DNA of 64,000 nucleotides from Schistocerca nitens (taxonomy: Eukaryota; Arthropoda; Insecta; Orthoptera; Acrididae): contig NC_064622.1 in assembly GCF_023898315.1 (NCBI RefSeq), forward strand, positions 165,560,178-165,624,177, given 5' to 3'. The translations under genes were made by a program, and so were the position numbers. Positions 31,982 through 43,700 of this stretch are shown one piece after another (the stretch's first letter is position 1; each line of letters starts with the position of its first letter). Below the pieces are notes generated by a model. That model saw only the letters and a program-made list of their open reading frames with translations, was not told where the DNA came from and searched no databases.

Positions 31982-32722
31982 TCAGAATCTGGATTTTTCT
32001 AGACCTCCAACAGATGAAATCTTCTCTTTCATAAGAGAAATCATTACATCAAAATCCTTTGCTTTCTCAACCACACTTGTATCTTCTTCGTCATGATCAG
32101 AACTTGGTGCATCATATTTTAATGCTTTTGAAACCGCCTTTTTTGCAGTCTTTTCAATACTACTAACCTTCCTTTTAAAATAAGACCCTTTACTTTGTTC
32201 TGACAAGCCATGAAGCTTTATCAGTGTTAAACCTAAATTATCAAGAGCAATGTTTGTTTGTACAAGGGATTCATTTCTGGATTCCAAGATTCTAATTCAA
32301 CCATGACTTCATCATCTGTTTCACTTTCATTGACTTCAACTCTTAATTTTTCCTCACAAAAGTTACGGCATGTTGAGCAAAGCTTTTGTCCAGGTTTTAT
32401 GCTACTATTTTTTGTCAGTAATTATATAGAAAGATCCAAGCCTACACTTCTCAACGACTTTTGATGGACTTTTTGTGGTTTTTTTTAGTGGGTCTACACA
32501 TGTTGTTTGATACTTTTCAAAAACATTTAAAAAGTAGTAGATGTGGTGTGAACATATATTCCTAAATTCACACAGATTAATTCCAGATCGTAAGTGGATC
32601 AAATTTTTTTCTTCCTCACTCAATTCAGGTACCGGTTGTAACTTTTTTGAAGGTGTGTAGGTTGTTTGGAAACAGTCAGATTTTTTAAATAACCCTACGC
32701 TACAGGTTTGAATATCTGACAT
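31982..32722 (-). CDS. N-terminal blocks of the 4 kb element's protein
   Basis: Two same-frame blocks (32722-32405 and 32287-31982) joined by a stop-containing gap. The first has CEFRNICSHHIYYF. The gap encodes KLCSTCRNFCEEK, a probable zinc knuckle. The second is acidic and Lys-rich with a possible coiled region (DNLGLTLIKLHGL, then SSDHDEEDTSVVEKAKDF). The true start is unknown. Confidence 0.45.
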
Positions 32723-32999
32723 ACTGATTTCACTTTTGGTCTGATTACTGTTCTGGTTACTTTTATAGGATACTGGAAAAGAATCTCTGTAAACTAAGTA
32801 ACAGTACTTACTGAAAGTTCGAATAAACTTAATAAAATACTATCCAAGCATTATTTAACACTGTAATATTTTTTTACTTCAAAACACAGGAATAACAAAA
32901 CAAAATCCAAGCATACATTGTTACTCCAAGAAGACAAAAACTTATTTTTGGTGTCTAAGTCACTTGGTACTTTTTATTTTTAAAATATAATTAATATTA

Positions 33000-33520
33000 T
33001 TTAAAAAATTAGATAACTATTGAACAGGTTAAAAAGCCAACATAATTTTTCTTTTATCTAATAGCCTATACAATTAAGAGTATTTTAAAACAAATTTGAG
33101 CTTTCTATCAGGTCTGAGACTCTAGATATTGCAGTTTTTGTAAAAAAAAATAAAAAAATAAAAAAAACACAACTACTTGTAATTTTTTTTCATTTGGAAG
33201 ATTTTAATATATCTATATGGTAATTTTTTTAACATTTAGATATAATACACAAACTTATTCCAAAATTCCGTACTGATATCTTGAGTATTCTTTAACATAC
33301 AAATTTTTTTAGTTGTGAGGACACGTTTAAGTTATGATTTCCGACTGCTGAAACAACGCCAAATCTAAACCTTAAAAATTTATAAAAAAAAACTATAAGA
33401 GATAGAGCAAAAAAATTTTGCAAGTGCTTCCAGGATGATAAAAGAAGTAATTGTACCAAGTTTCATCAAAATCTGACATGGTTGGTGTCAAGGCCTGGGT
33501 GACTTGACATGGAATGACCC
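33000..33520. repeat. Right inverted end of the 4 kb element
   Basis: Mirror of the left end. The terminal bases are GGAATGACCC, followed by AAACTCC. Confidence 0.75.
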
Positions 33521-33529
33521 AAACTCCAA

Positions 33530-34370
33530 ACCATTTTTGTAGGTTGCACAGGGATATATTCTGATTGTTTTGAATTATGTGTCCGGTGGTTTCCAGTGAC
33601 TCATTACATACAAATACTGTAATTATGATTTCTACTGATTATTGGTCAATTACCTTTGTTTCTGTCAAAACATCTTCACAACAGTGAAAGTCTGTAATGT
33701 GCAATTATTAAAATGTACACCAAACGGTAATGAAACATTCCTCACAGAAGTGCGCAAAAATGACTGTGATGCTGTTGCAATCACTATGGGAGCAGCTCAT
33801 TATAAAGTCATTGTGCTTTTACTCCATGCATTCAGTGAACCCACACACAATGTGTGTATCGGCCAACTCTTTACTGGTAAATCTATCCATACTGCCGCAT
33901 ATCACTGTTAACACACAACAAACACTGTCAGAAAAATAAATCAAAGACAGGACTATTGGGATACAATAGTATAAATGGGGGTAAGAAATCACATCAAATG
34001 CAATTACTAAACGAGGCACAGGAGAGCAAGAGTCCCTTATGCCAAAATACTCAGAAAATATCCCATACAACAACCTTCAAAATTTTGTTGGTTGAGTTTA
34101 GGTTCACCCTTTTTGAGTGTTCTCTCATTTCAGTTCTACACCTGATAATTGTGTCAATGCAAAACAAAGAAAGCTCAAGGACACCACCCTTTAAATCAAA
34201 GATGCTAGAATACCAATTCTTTGGATTCATTGGGTTGACAATCACAGTGAAAACCAGGGAAGTGCAAAAATGTAATTCCTTAGACCAAAACTGTAATTTA
34301 GTTGGCATATTGTATATAAAATCTTGACATATCATAGACTTCAGAAATCAGGAAAGAATAAACCACAATG
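33530..34370. other. Spacer between the 4 kb element and the L30 gene
   Basis: Open frames (33642-33911 and 33956-34327) show no motifs. I see no element. It is the 3' flank of the L30 gene. Confidence 0.3.
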
Positions 34371-34393
34371 TCTGCCAAAGTTGACATAAGCTG

Positions 34394-34399
34394 TTTATT
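34394..34399 (-). promoter_or_regulatory. Poly(A) signal AATAAA for the L30 gene
   Basis: On the minus strand AATAAA lies about 50 bases after the stop codon of the last L30 exon, a normal position for a short 3' untranslated region. Confidence 0.65.
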
Positions 34400-34448
34400 A
34401 CAATTAATAATTACTTAAAAGTATAATACAACAATAAACAATCACAGG

Positions 34449-34736
34449 TCACCAAGCATTCAGCCATTTAAGCCGTAAGTGCTTCCGCAAGGTTTCTCCA
34501 TCAAGTCTGTCCTTCTTACTCTGAAAAACCTCAAGTGCTGTTTCCTGTTCTTGTGGCACTTTCAGCTTCGGTGTAACTATGAATTCACCATTTTCCTTAA
34601 GGTATGTACCACTGTAGTCACCATCAGATGGAAGACCATTTGGGCATGTAATGGGTGTTATCTTAACTAGATGTTTAACTTGCCAAAGGCGAGCGTTGTT
34701 CTCCGGTATATTCTTCATGATAACAATATCGCTCCT
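34449..34736 (-). CDS. mRpL30: mRpL30 coding exon 3 (last)
   Basis: 95 codons plus TGA, entered at phase 0 after the acceptor TGTATAG. It begins RSDIVIMKNIPENN and carries the conserved VKHLVKITPITCPNG and the C-terminal LRKHLRLKWLNAW. The internal ATG at 34718 is not the gene start, because the frame is open upstream to the splice site. Confidence 0.9.
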   Translation of the reverse strand, partial: RSDIVIMKNIPENNARLWQVKHLVKITPITCPNGLPSDGDYSGTYLKENGEFIVTPKLKVPQEQETALEVFQSKKDRLDGETLRKHLRLKWLNAW

Positions 34737-37700
34737 CTATACAGGAAGCACAAAGAAGGAAAAATTACTACAAGAATTATGACACAGGAAACTTAAAGAC
34801 ACATACTTTCCTTTTCACAACAGAACTGCATGAAAATTAATTTAGGAATAAAGAAATGACCAACACAAATTACCCAAAATATCTATGGGATGTATGCCTG
34901 AAGATAACATTGAATGCAATGAATATATGACTACAAAATTATAGGTTATACAGTACCTGCACATTCTGTCAATTTAGAAATTATAAAGTACTTACTCATA
35001 GCAAGAAGTCCAATGAATCATAAATATACAAGTGGAATGGAATTTGTTGTAAATACAATATCACAATTACTATCTTGCTATTTACATTATTCATATTAAA
35101 AGCTTAAATGATACATTTCATACAGTGAGCTAAATGTCTGTCAAAAAATCTCAAATATGTATAGAGCTTATGTTTCCCATTTGTTGTACTTCCCACCCAA
35201 TCTTCTTTTTAACAGTTTTATTGATTACGTCCCAATATATCATTAGTTTAAGTATTTCTTCAATCCTGATCTGCATAATTTTTTCCCAACTTTCTGTGAT
35301 TTCCATGTCGTTTTATTGTTTTTTTCTTCATTTACTCTACTGTCACGTCATTCTCTCTCACCCAATAAAAAAAATGAGTCTTTTAGTGTGTGGTGGTGCA
35401 ACAAGGCCGTAAAAGCAAATAATAATAAAGAGATTTAATTTCAAATGTGTAATCTGCCCTACAATGCATGATAAGTGTGGGTGTTGTCGTAGAATAGTCA
35501 AAGAGGGAGTGGTATGTGTAGACTGTGGATCGGAACATAACTTGGGAGACTCTAGTGGGGAACTGAATGAGAAACTCAGTGAGGCTCTTCCCTTGAACCA
35601 CAGGCTATGCAAAAAAAAAGACAAGAGAAGCGCTGAACAGGAGGCAAAGATTTGTGTCCTACAGGTTGAATTACAACACATGAAAGTTGAACTACATAGA
35701 TTGATGGGCTATCTAGTTCAAATTTCGCGAGTTCTAATTCAACCTGAAGGACACAAATCTTTGCTTCCTGTTCAACTACATAGATTGAAGGGTACAAAAT
35801 CAAACAGTGGCAATGCAGGAGTAGGTTTAATAATTAATAACAAAATAGGAATACGAGTAAGCTACTATGAACAGCATAGCGAATGCATTATTGTAGCCAA
35901 GTTAGTCACAAAGCCCACTTCCACCACAGCAGTACAACTAGCTCTGCAGATGATGAAGATATTGAAGAAATGTATGATCAGATAAAAGAAATTGTGCAGA
36001 TAGTTAAGTGAAACGAAAATGTAATAGTCGTGGGGTGCTGGCAATCGAAAGTAGCACAAGGAAGAGAAGGAAAAATAGTAGGGGAATATGGACTGGGGGA
36101 AAAGAACGAAGGAGGAAGCCGCCTGGTAGAATTTTGCGCAGAGCATAATTTAATCATAGCTAACACTTTGTTTAAGAATCATGAAAGAAGGTTGTATACG
36201 TGGAAGAGACTTGGAGACATCGGAAGGTTTCAGATTGATTACGTTATGGTAAGACAGATTTCGGAACCATGTTTTAAATTGTACGACATTTGCAGGGGCA
36301 AATGTGGACTCTGACCACAATTTATTGCTTATGAACAGCAGATTAAAACTGAAGAAACTGCAAAGAGGCAGGAATTTAAGGAGATGGGACTTGGATAAAT
36401 TGAAAGAACCAGAGGTTCCACAGAGTTTGAGAGGGAGCATTAGGGAACGACTGACAAGAACAGGGGAACGGAATACAGTAGAAGAAGAGTGGGTAGCTTT
36501 GAGAGATGAAATAGTGAAGGCAACAGATGTTCAAGTAGGTATAAAGACGAGAGCTAGTAGAAGTCCTTGGGTAACACAATAGATATTAAATTTAATCGAT
36601 GAAAGGAAAAAAATACACTAGTGGACATTAAAATTGCAACACCACGAAGATCACGTGCTACAGACGTGAAATTTAACCGACGGGAAGAAGATGCTGTGAT
36701 ATGCAAATGATTAGCTTTTCAGAGCATTCACACAAGGTTGGCACCAGTGGCGACACCTACAACGTGCTGACATGAGGAAAGTTTCCAACCGATTTCTTAT
36801 ACACAAACAACAGTTGACCGGCGTTGCCTGGTGAAACGTTGTTGTGATGCCTCGTGTAAAGAGGAGAAATGCATACAAACATGTTTCCGACTTTGATAAA
36901 GGTTGGATTGTAGCCTATCGCGATTGCAGTTTATCGTATCACGAGATGGCTGCTCATGTTGGTCGAGATCCAATGACTGTTAGCAGAATATGGAATCGGT
37001 GGGTTCAGGAGGGTAATATGGAACGCCGTGCTGGATCCCAACGGCCACGTATCACTAGCAGTCAAGACGACAGGCATCTTATCCGCATGGCTGTAATGGA
37101 TCGTGCAGCCACGTCTCGATCCCTCAGTCAACGGATGGGGACATTTGCAAGACAACAACCATCTGCAGAAACAGTTTGATGACATTTGCAGCAGCATGGA
37201 CTATCAGCTCATAGACCATGGCTGTGGTTACCCTTGACGCTGCATCACAGACATAGCACCTGCTATTGTCTACTCAACGAGGAACCTGGGTGTACGAATG
37301 GCAAAACGTCATTTTTTCGGATGAATCCAGGTTCTGTTTACATCGTCATGATGGTCGCATCCGTGTTTGGCGACATCGTGGTGAACTCACATTGGAAGCG
37401 TGTATTCGTCATCGCCATACTGGCGTATTACCCGGCGTGATGGTATGGGGTGCCATTGGTTACACGTCTCGGTCACCTGTTGTTCGCACTGACGGCACTT
37501 TGAACAGTGGACGTTACATTTCAGATGTGTTACGACCCGTGGCTCTAATCTTCATTCGATCCCTGCGAAACCCTACCTTTCAGCAGGATAACGCAAGACC
37601 GCATGTTGCAGGTCCTGTACGGGCCTTTCTGGATACAGAAAATGTTTGACTGCTGCCCTTGCCAGCACATTCTCCAGACCTCTCACCACCTGAAAACGTC

Positions 37701-40700
37701 TGGTCAATGGTGGCCGAGCAACTGGCTCGTCACAATACATCATTCACTACTCTTGATGAACTGTGGTATCATGTTGAAGCTGCATGGACAGCTGTACCAG
37801 TACACACCATCCAAGCTCTGTTTGACTCAATGCCCAGGCACATCAAGGCCATTATTATGGCCAGAGGTGGTTGTTCTGGGTACTGATTTCTCAGGATCTA
37901 TGCACCCAAATTGTGTGAAAATGTAATCACATGTCAGTTCTAGTATAATATATTTGTCCAATGAATACCTGTTTATCATCTGCATTTCTTCTTGGTGTAG
38001 CAATTTTAATGGCCAGTAGTGGATAAAAATGCAATTAATGAATCAGGTGAAAGGGAATACGAACGTCTAAAAAATGAAATCGACAGGAAGTGCAAAATGG
38101 CTAAGCAGGAATGGTTAGAGGACAAATGTAAGGATGTAGAAGCATATATCACTAGGGGTAAGACAGATGCTGCCTACAGAAAAATTAAAGAGACCTTTGG
38201 AGAAAAGAGAAGCAGTTTTATGAATATCAAGAGCTCAGATGGAAAACCAATCCTAAGCAAAGAAGGGAGAGCAGAAAGGTGGAAGGAGTATATAGAGGGT
38301 CTATACAAGGGCGGTGTACTTGAGGACAATATTATGGAAATGGAAGAGGATGTAGATGAAGATGAAATGGGAGATATGATACTGCGTGAAGAATTTGACA
38401 AAGGTATTTTTGAAAAATTGAAGCTAGGCCCCAGGAATAGACAACATTCCATTAGTGCTACTGATAGCCTTGGGAGAGGTAGCCATGACAAAACCCTTCC
38501 ATCTGGTGAGCAAGATATATGAAACAGGCGAAATACTTTCAGACTTCAAGAAGAATATAATAATTCCAATTCCAAAGAAACCACGTGCTGACACATGTGA
38601 AAATTACCAAACTATCAGTTTAATAAGTTACAGCAGCAAAATACTAACATGAATCCTTTACATAAGAATGGAAAAACTGGTATAAGCTGACCTCAGAGAA
38701 GATCAGTTTGGATTCTGGAGAAATGTAGGAACACACGAGGCAATACTAACCCCATGACTTCTCATAGAAGATAGGTTAAGGAAAGACAAACCTGCACTTA
38801 TATCATCTGTAAACTTAGAGAAAGCTTTTGTTGACTGGAATTCTCTCTTTAAAATTCTAAAGGTGGCAGGGGTAAAATACAGCTAGCAGAAGGCTATTTA
38901 CATCGTACAGAAACCAGATGGCAGTTATAAGTGTCAAGGGGCACGAACGGAAAGCAGAGGTTGAGAAGGGAGGGAGACAGGATTGTAGCCTATCCCTGGT
39001 GTTATTCAATCTGTTGATAGAGCAAACGTTAAAGGAAACAAAAGAAAAATTTGGAGTAGGAATAAAGTCCAGGCAGAAGAAATAAAAACTTTGAGGGTTG
39101 CCGATGACATTGTAATTCTGACAGAGATAGCAAAGGACTTGGAGGGGCAGTCTAACAGAAAGGACAGTATCTTGAAAGGAAGATATAAAATGAGGATAAT
39201 GGAATGTAGTCAAATCAGGTGATGCTGAGGGAATCAGATTAAGAAATGAGACACTTAAAGTAGAAGATGAATTTTGCTATCTGGGAAGCAAAATAAGTGA
39301 TGATGGTAATTTTAGGAGGATATAAAATGGAGACAGGCAATGGCAAGAAAAACATTTCTGAAGAAGAGAAATTTGTTAACAGAGAGTATAGATTTAAGTG
39401 TCAGGAAGTTGTTTCTGGAAGTATTTGTATGAAGTATAGCCATGTATGGAACTGAAACATGGACAGTAAACAGTTTAGACAAGAAGAGAGTAGAAGTATC
39501 TGAAATGTAGTGCTACAGAAGAATGCTGAGGATTAGATGGGTAGGTCACGTAACTAATGAAGAGTTACTCACTAGAATTGGCGAGAAGAGAAATTTGTGG
39601 TATAACTTAACTAGAAGAAGGGACTGGTTGGTAGGACACATTCTGAAGCATCAAGGGATCACCAACTTAGTACAGGAGGGAAGGGGGGGGGGGGGGGGCA
39701 AAAATTGTAGAGAGAGACAAAGATATGAATACAGTAAGCAGATTCAAAAGGATGTAGGTTGCAGTAGTTACTTAGAGATGAAGAGGCCTGTACTGGATAG
39801 AGTACCATGGAGAGCTGTACCAAACCAGTCTTTGGAGTGAAGGCCACAGCAACAACACAGATTGATGGGGTGGGAGTTGTGGGGGGGGGGGGGGGGTTGA
39901 ATATAATGGGAAATGGGTAACAATAACAAGCAATAGGTAAAAGGAGACAGGTCTTAAATTTCTTCATCTGCATTTCAGCTACTGAATTAATTTGACTTTT
40001 TCCTGAAGTAGGAGGGGAAGAGCCTCATCCAGCTGTAGGTAACACTGGGATGCACCAGACTTCTAGTGAACAAATTAAGAGTACATCAGTACCTAAAGAG
40101 AATAGGAAGAAAAGAGTCTTGCCATTAGATAGTAATCATGGGAGGTGTGTAGGCCAGATGGTACCAGGTCACAACTATTGTTAAGCCAAGTGCTCGGCTA
40201 TTGACAGAGGACATAGGGAAATGGTGCAAACGATTTTGGAAGGTTATTGCAGTAGGTGGAGTAGGAAACAGTGTGGCTAAGAAATTACAGCATTTGAAGT
40301 GACCTGGATGAAATAGGAGTAGCAAATACACACACACATGTGAGTTTTGTGAAGGTCCTACAGTGCAGTGACCAGCCCTGGGTTAACACTGCTGTGAGCC
40401 CTGTAAATATTGAGTTGAGCAGGCTGCTACTGACCAAAATGACATCTCATATGAGCACAGTGTCTGTCACTACACTTGGGAGGTGGTTATACTTGCCATG
40501 GCCTACAACTGAGCTTTTTGCAGAAAATGTACAGGGGGCCACCACACACAAAGCAAGATCCCTGTGGTTCCTGGTGTTGCATCAGAGAAGTACCTTTTTC
40601 TGATTAGAGTCAGGATTCACGCATCTTGTTTTGAAAGAAGTGAAAATAACAGAAGAGCCCCACAAAATGCTTAAGAATGCACAGAAAATTAAGGTTAGTT

Positions 40701-43700
40701 TATTTCATCAATAAGGTAGAAGAGCTTCTTACCAATTCAGAAAATTTTGAAAGCACTGAAAAGTATAGTGAAGCCAGTCCTGTGTCTTTCTCAGCTCCAT
40801 ACCCACAGAGTTAGATACGGCACATACAAAAGATTACACTCTAGTAGTTTACTCATGCAGAACCAATATCAGAAAAGGAGGAGTTATTACATACACTGAT
40901 GGAAAACAAATTGCAACACCAAAGATTAATTAATGTATAGCACTGAAATTTCAGGAATCTAGGTTAACGTACGTTAAGTGTTTCTCATTGCAAGATCACA
41001 GGTTAATATAAGTGTGAGATACACCATTGCAAATGTGAAATGTTGGTACTTTAGCAACCTGTGTAACTGTTAGAATGCCGAAAGCAAGCACACAAAGGTG
41101 TATGCACCATGTTGTACAGGTACTGGATGTCAGTTTGTGGGATTGAGTTCCATGCCTGTTGCACTTGGTTGGTCCATACATTGGACAGTTAATGTTGGTT
41201 GTGGGTGATGCTGGAGTTGTCATCCAATAATGTCCCATATGTGCTCAAATGGAAACAGATCGAGTGATCGAGCACGCTAAGCAATATACTGACAATCTCC
41301 ACAGTATGTTGGGTTACAACTGCAGTATGTGGATGAGCATTCTCCTGTTGAAAAACACCATTGAAATGCTATTCATGAATGGCAGCACAATAGGTTGAAT
41401 CACCCAGCAACAGCCACATTCCTGTAACCAGAAATGGGAGAATCTACTACTTAAATGCGACTCAGCTGTGCATGTGCATGAGCCCATTTGTAACTGCTGA
41501 AACAAATCTAATGTAAACAGTCGTGGCTTCACGCTCATCGGAGGTAGTTTGTTGTTAGGAAGCATTGCATAGTCTTCCTAAAACCTTTGACACATTTTGC
41601 AGTTGGGAGACGCTTGCATGATCACTGTGTGTCGTTGCTGTATATATTTTCAATTTCAGTTATTTCCATTTTTTCTCTCGTTTATGTTTTACTGTTGAAG
41701 TATTATTCTGCTGTAGTGGGATACAGTAATATCCTTTGTTAGAGTATTGGTTCTTACCAGTCAAAATTAAAAAATTTAACAGAAAACTAAAACAATGAAA
41801 AACTCCCGGGATTCGAAAAATTTCCCAGGTTCCTCCCGGATGAAAAAATTCCCAGGCTTTTCCCAGATCTCCTGGTTGTCCCGGGTTGTATACACCCTGA
41901 TTAATTAAAAAAGTCCAGATGCTGTACGATGGTTGTGAGAGCAGTGTACAAGTAGGAGATGAAAGATCAAAATTGTTTAAGATAACGAGACGTGTTCAGC
42001 AAGGCAGTTCGCTCTCCCCTTTAATCTTCATTAGACTTATGGACACAATAATTAAAGAAATCAAGGAAGAAGAAAATGAAGATCTCAATGCTTTTGTTTT
42101 TGCTGATGACATTGCCATTTGGGGAGAGACAGAAATGGAGGTTCAGAGGAGACTAAATTACTGGAACACAAAATTTAAAAATTTCAAGTTAACTGTGAGT
42201 AGGAACAAGGCAGTGGCAATGAAGATAAGCAGGACACCCACACATTGTTACATCATACTGGAGGGGGAGAAGGTTGAATGTGTGAAAAGCTTCAATTATC
42301 TGAGTAGCATCATATCACGCGATGGAAGTTCCAAACTAAAAGTCATAAACAGAATAACAAAAGGATCTAGCTTTTTCCACCACGTACGAAATCTAATCTG
42401 GGACAAGGAAGTCCCTCAAACAGCCAAACAGACCATGCATAAAACTTATCTCCTGCCAATCATGATGTATAGTCTAGAGGCCTGTGTCATAAGAGAGAAG
42501 AGAGTCAAATACAAGCATGTGAAATGAAGTTCCTTAGGTCAGAGCTCTACAAAAAACTAGAAGAGACAGAGTCGGGAATGATTATGTAAGGAGATACCTG
42601 CAGGTGACACTGACTACAGAGGAGAGAATGAGTGCTTTGAGACTGAAGTGGTTCGGTCATGTGAAGCGAATGCACCCAACTCTAACTCCACGCCAGTATT
42701 TGGAGCTGAAGGTACCAGGAAGAAGACCAATTGGGTGGCCTAGAAAGAGATGGACAGGGCAGGTTAAGGAAGATCTCAAGAGGAGAGGAGTAACATGAGA
42801 TTTGGTGGAGAGGGAAAAGCTATACCAGGACAGAAACCAAATGAGGCATATCGTTCACAAAGTTCCTATCCGGTTCGCTCGAAGTAAGTCCTGATGATGG
42901 TGATATTTTAGGAGAATAACAGTTTATTGTGTTCAGTAGCAGCATTGTTAATTAATTGTATCACTGTTAAGTTGCCATTACCCTCCACAACTTCCAGCCA
43001 CTTCAAAAGCACTTGTTGCTGCTAATACCAATTCCTTCGAACCACATGACTGTTAGATTTTCACATCATTTTACACACTGCATGACTGATCAAAGTCTTC
43101 ATATATTTCTCTCTATCATCATCTTCTGTTTGTGTCATAGGCATTGTTTCCTTACATCACTGTTAATCAAAGCATGCCTTCCTCTGTCTTCCATTTTTAT
43201 TGTTTCCTCTCATTCTTCCAGCTAATGTAAATTACTTGTCTTTTATCACAGCATGTGGTATAATGAAAATAACACATTAGAAGATAGAATTCAATTAAAC
43301 CAAAACATCTGCAACCTTTCATAAATGTATTCATAATGTCGGTGGTTGGGAGTTCAATCAATCCTCAGTGGGTTTTAAAATTCTTTTCTACTATTTATCA
43401 TTTCTTTCAGCCCCAACAACAATTTATACATTTGAAGAACGTGCTATTGCACTGTGCATTAAATTCTATCTTGAACTATACATCATCCTTTAGCTGACTG
43501 GTGAAGTCAGTGTGAATGGGAAGGGCATACCACTTCAAATAGGGCCATGCACAGTAAAGCACTGAGGTGTTCATACCTACATTTGGTCTGAAGACAGCTT
43601 TAGTTAGTTTCATTCAAATGCATTTTAATGAAAAATTGTAAAAATAAAATTAAAGGCCGCTGCTCTTATAGTCACTACATACAAACAGCATGTTTATACA

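Larger units (their letters stand above)
29559..33520 (-). mobile_element. 4 kb DNA element of unnamed type, long inverted ends
   Basis: The ends are inverted repeats of about 500 bp, starting GGGTCATTCCATATCAAATC on the left and the mirror of GGGTCATTCCATGTCAAGTC on the right. The flanks share AAAC (29555-29558 and 33521-33524), a possible 4 bp target duplication. The inner part of each arm preserves GCAATATCTAGAGTCTCAGA. Between the arms lies one minus-strand protein split over frames 32722-32405, 32287-31982, 31809-31426, 31348-30749, 30661-30467 and 30489-30199. Four of these blocks are in the same frame. I know related proteins from other invertebrates but cannot name the superfamily. 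It is a mildly decayed DNA transposon. Confidence 0.75.

Noticed and set aside
34449-34718. mRpL30 last exon read as a complete small gene from ATG 34718, or as a processed copy
   Set aside because: The frame stays open upstream to a canonical acceptor, and matching exons with compatible phases lie upstream at 43704 and 54194.
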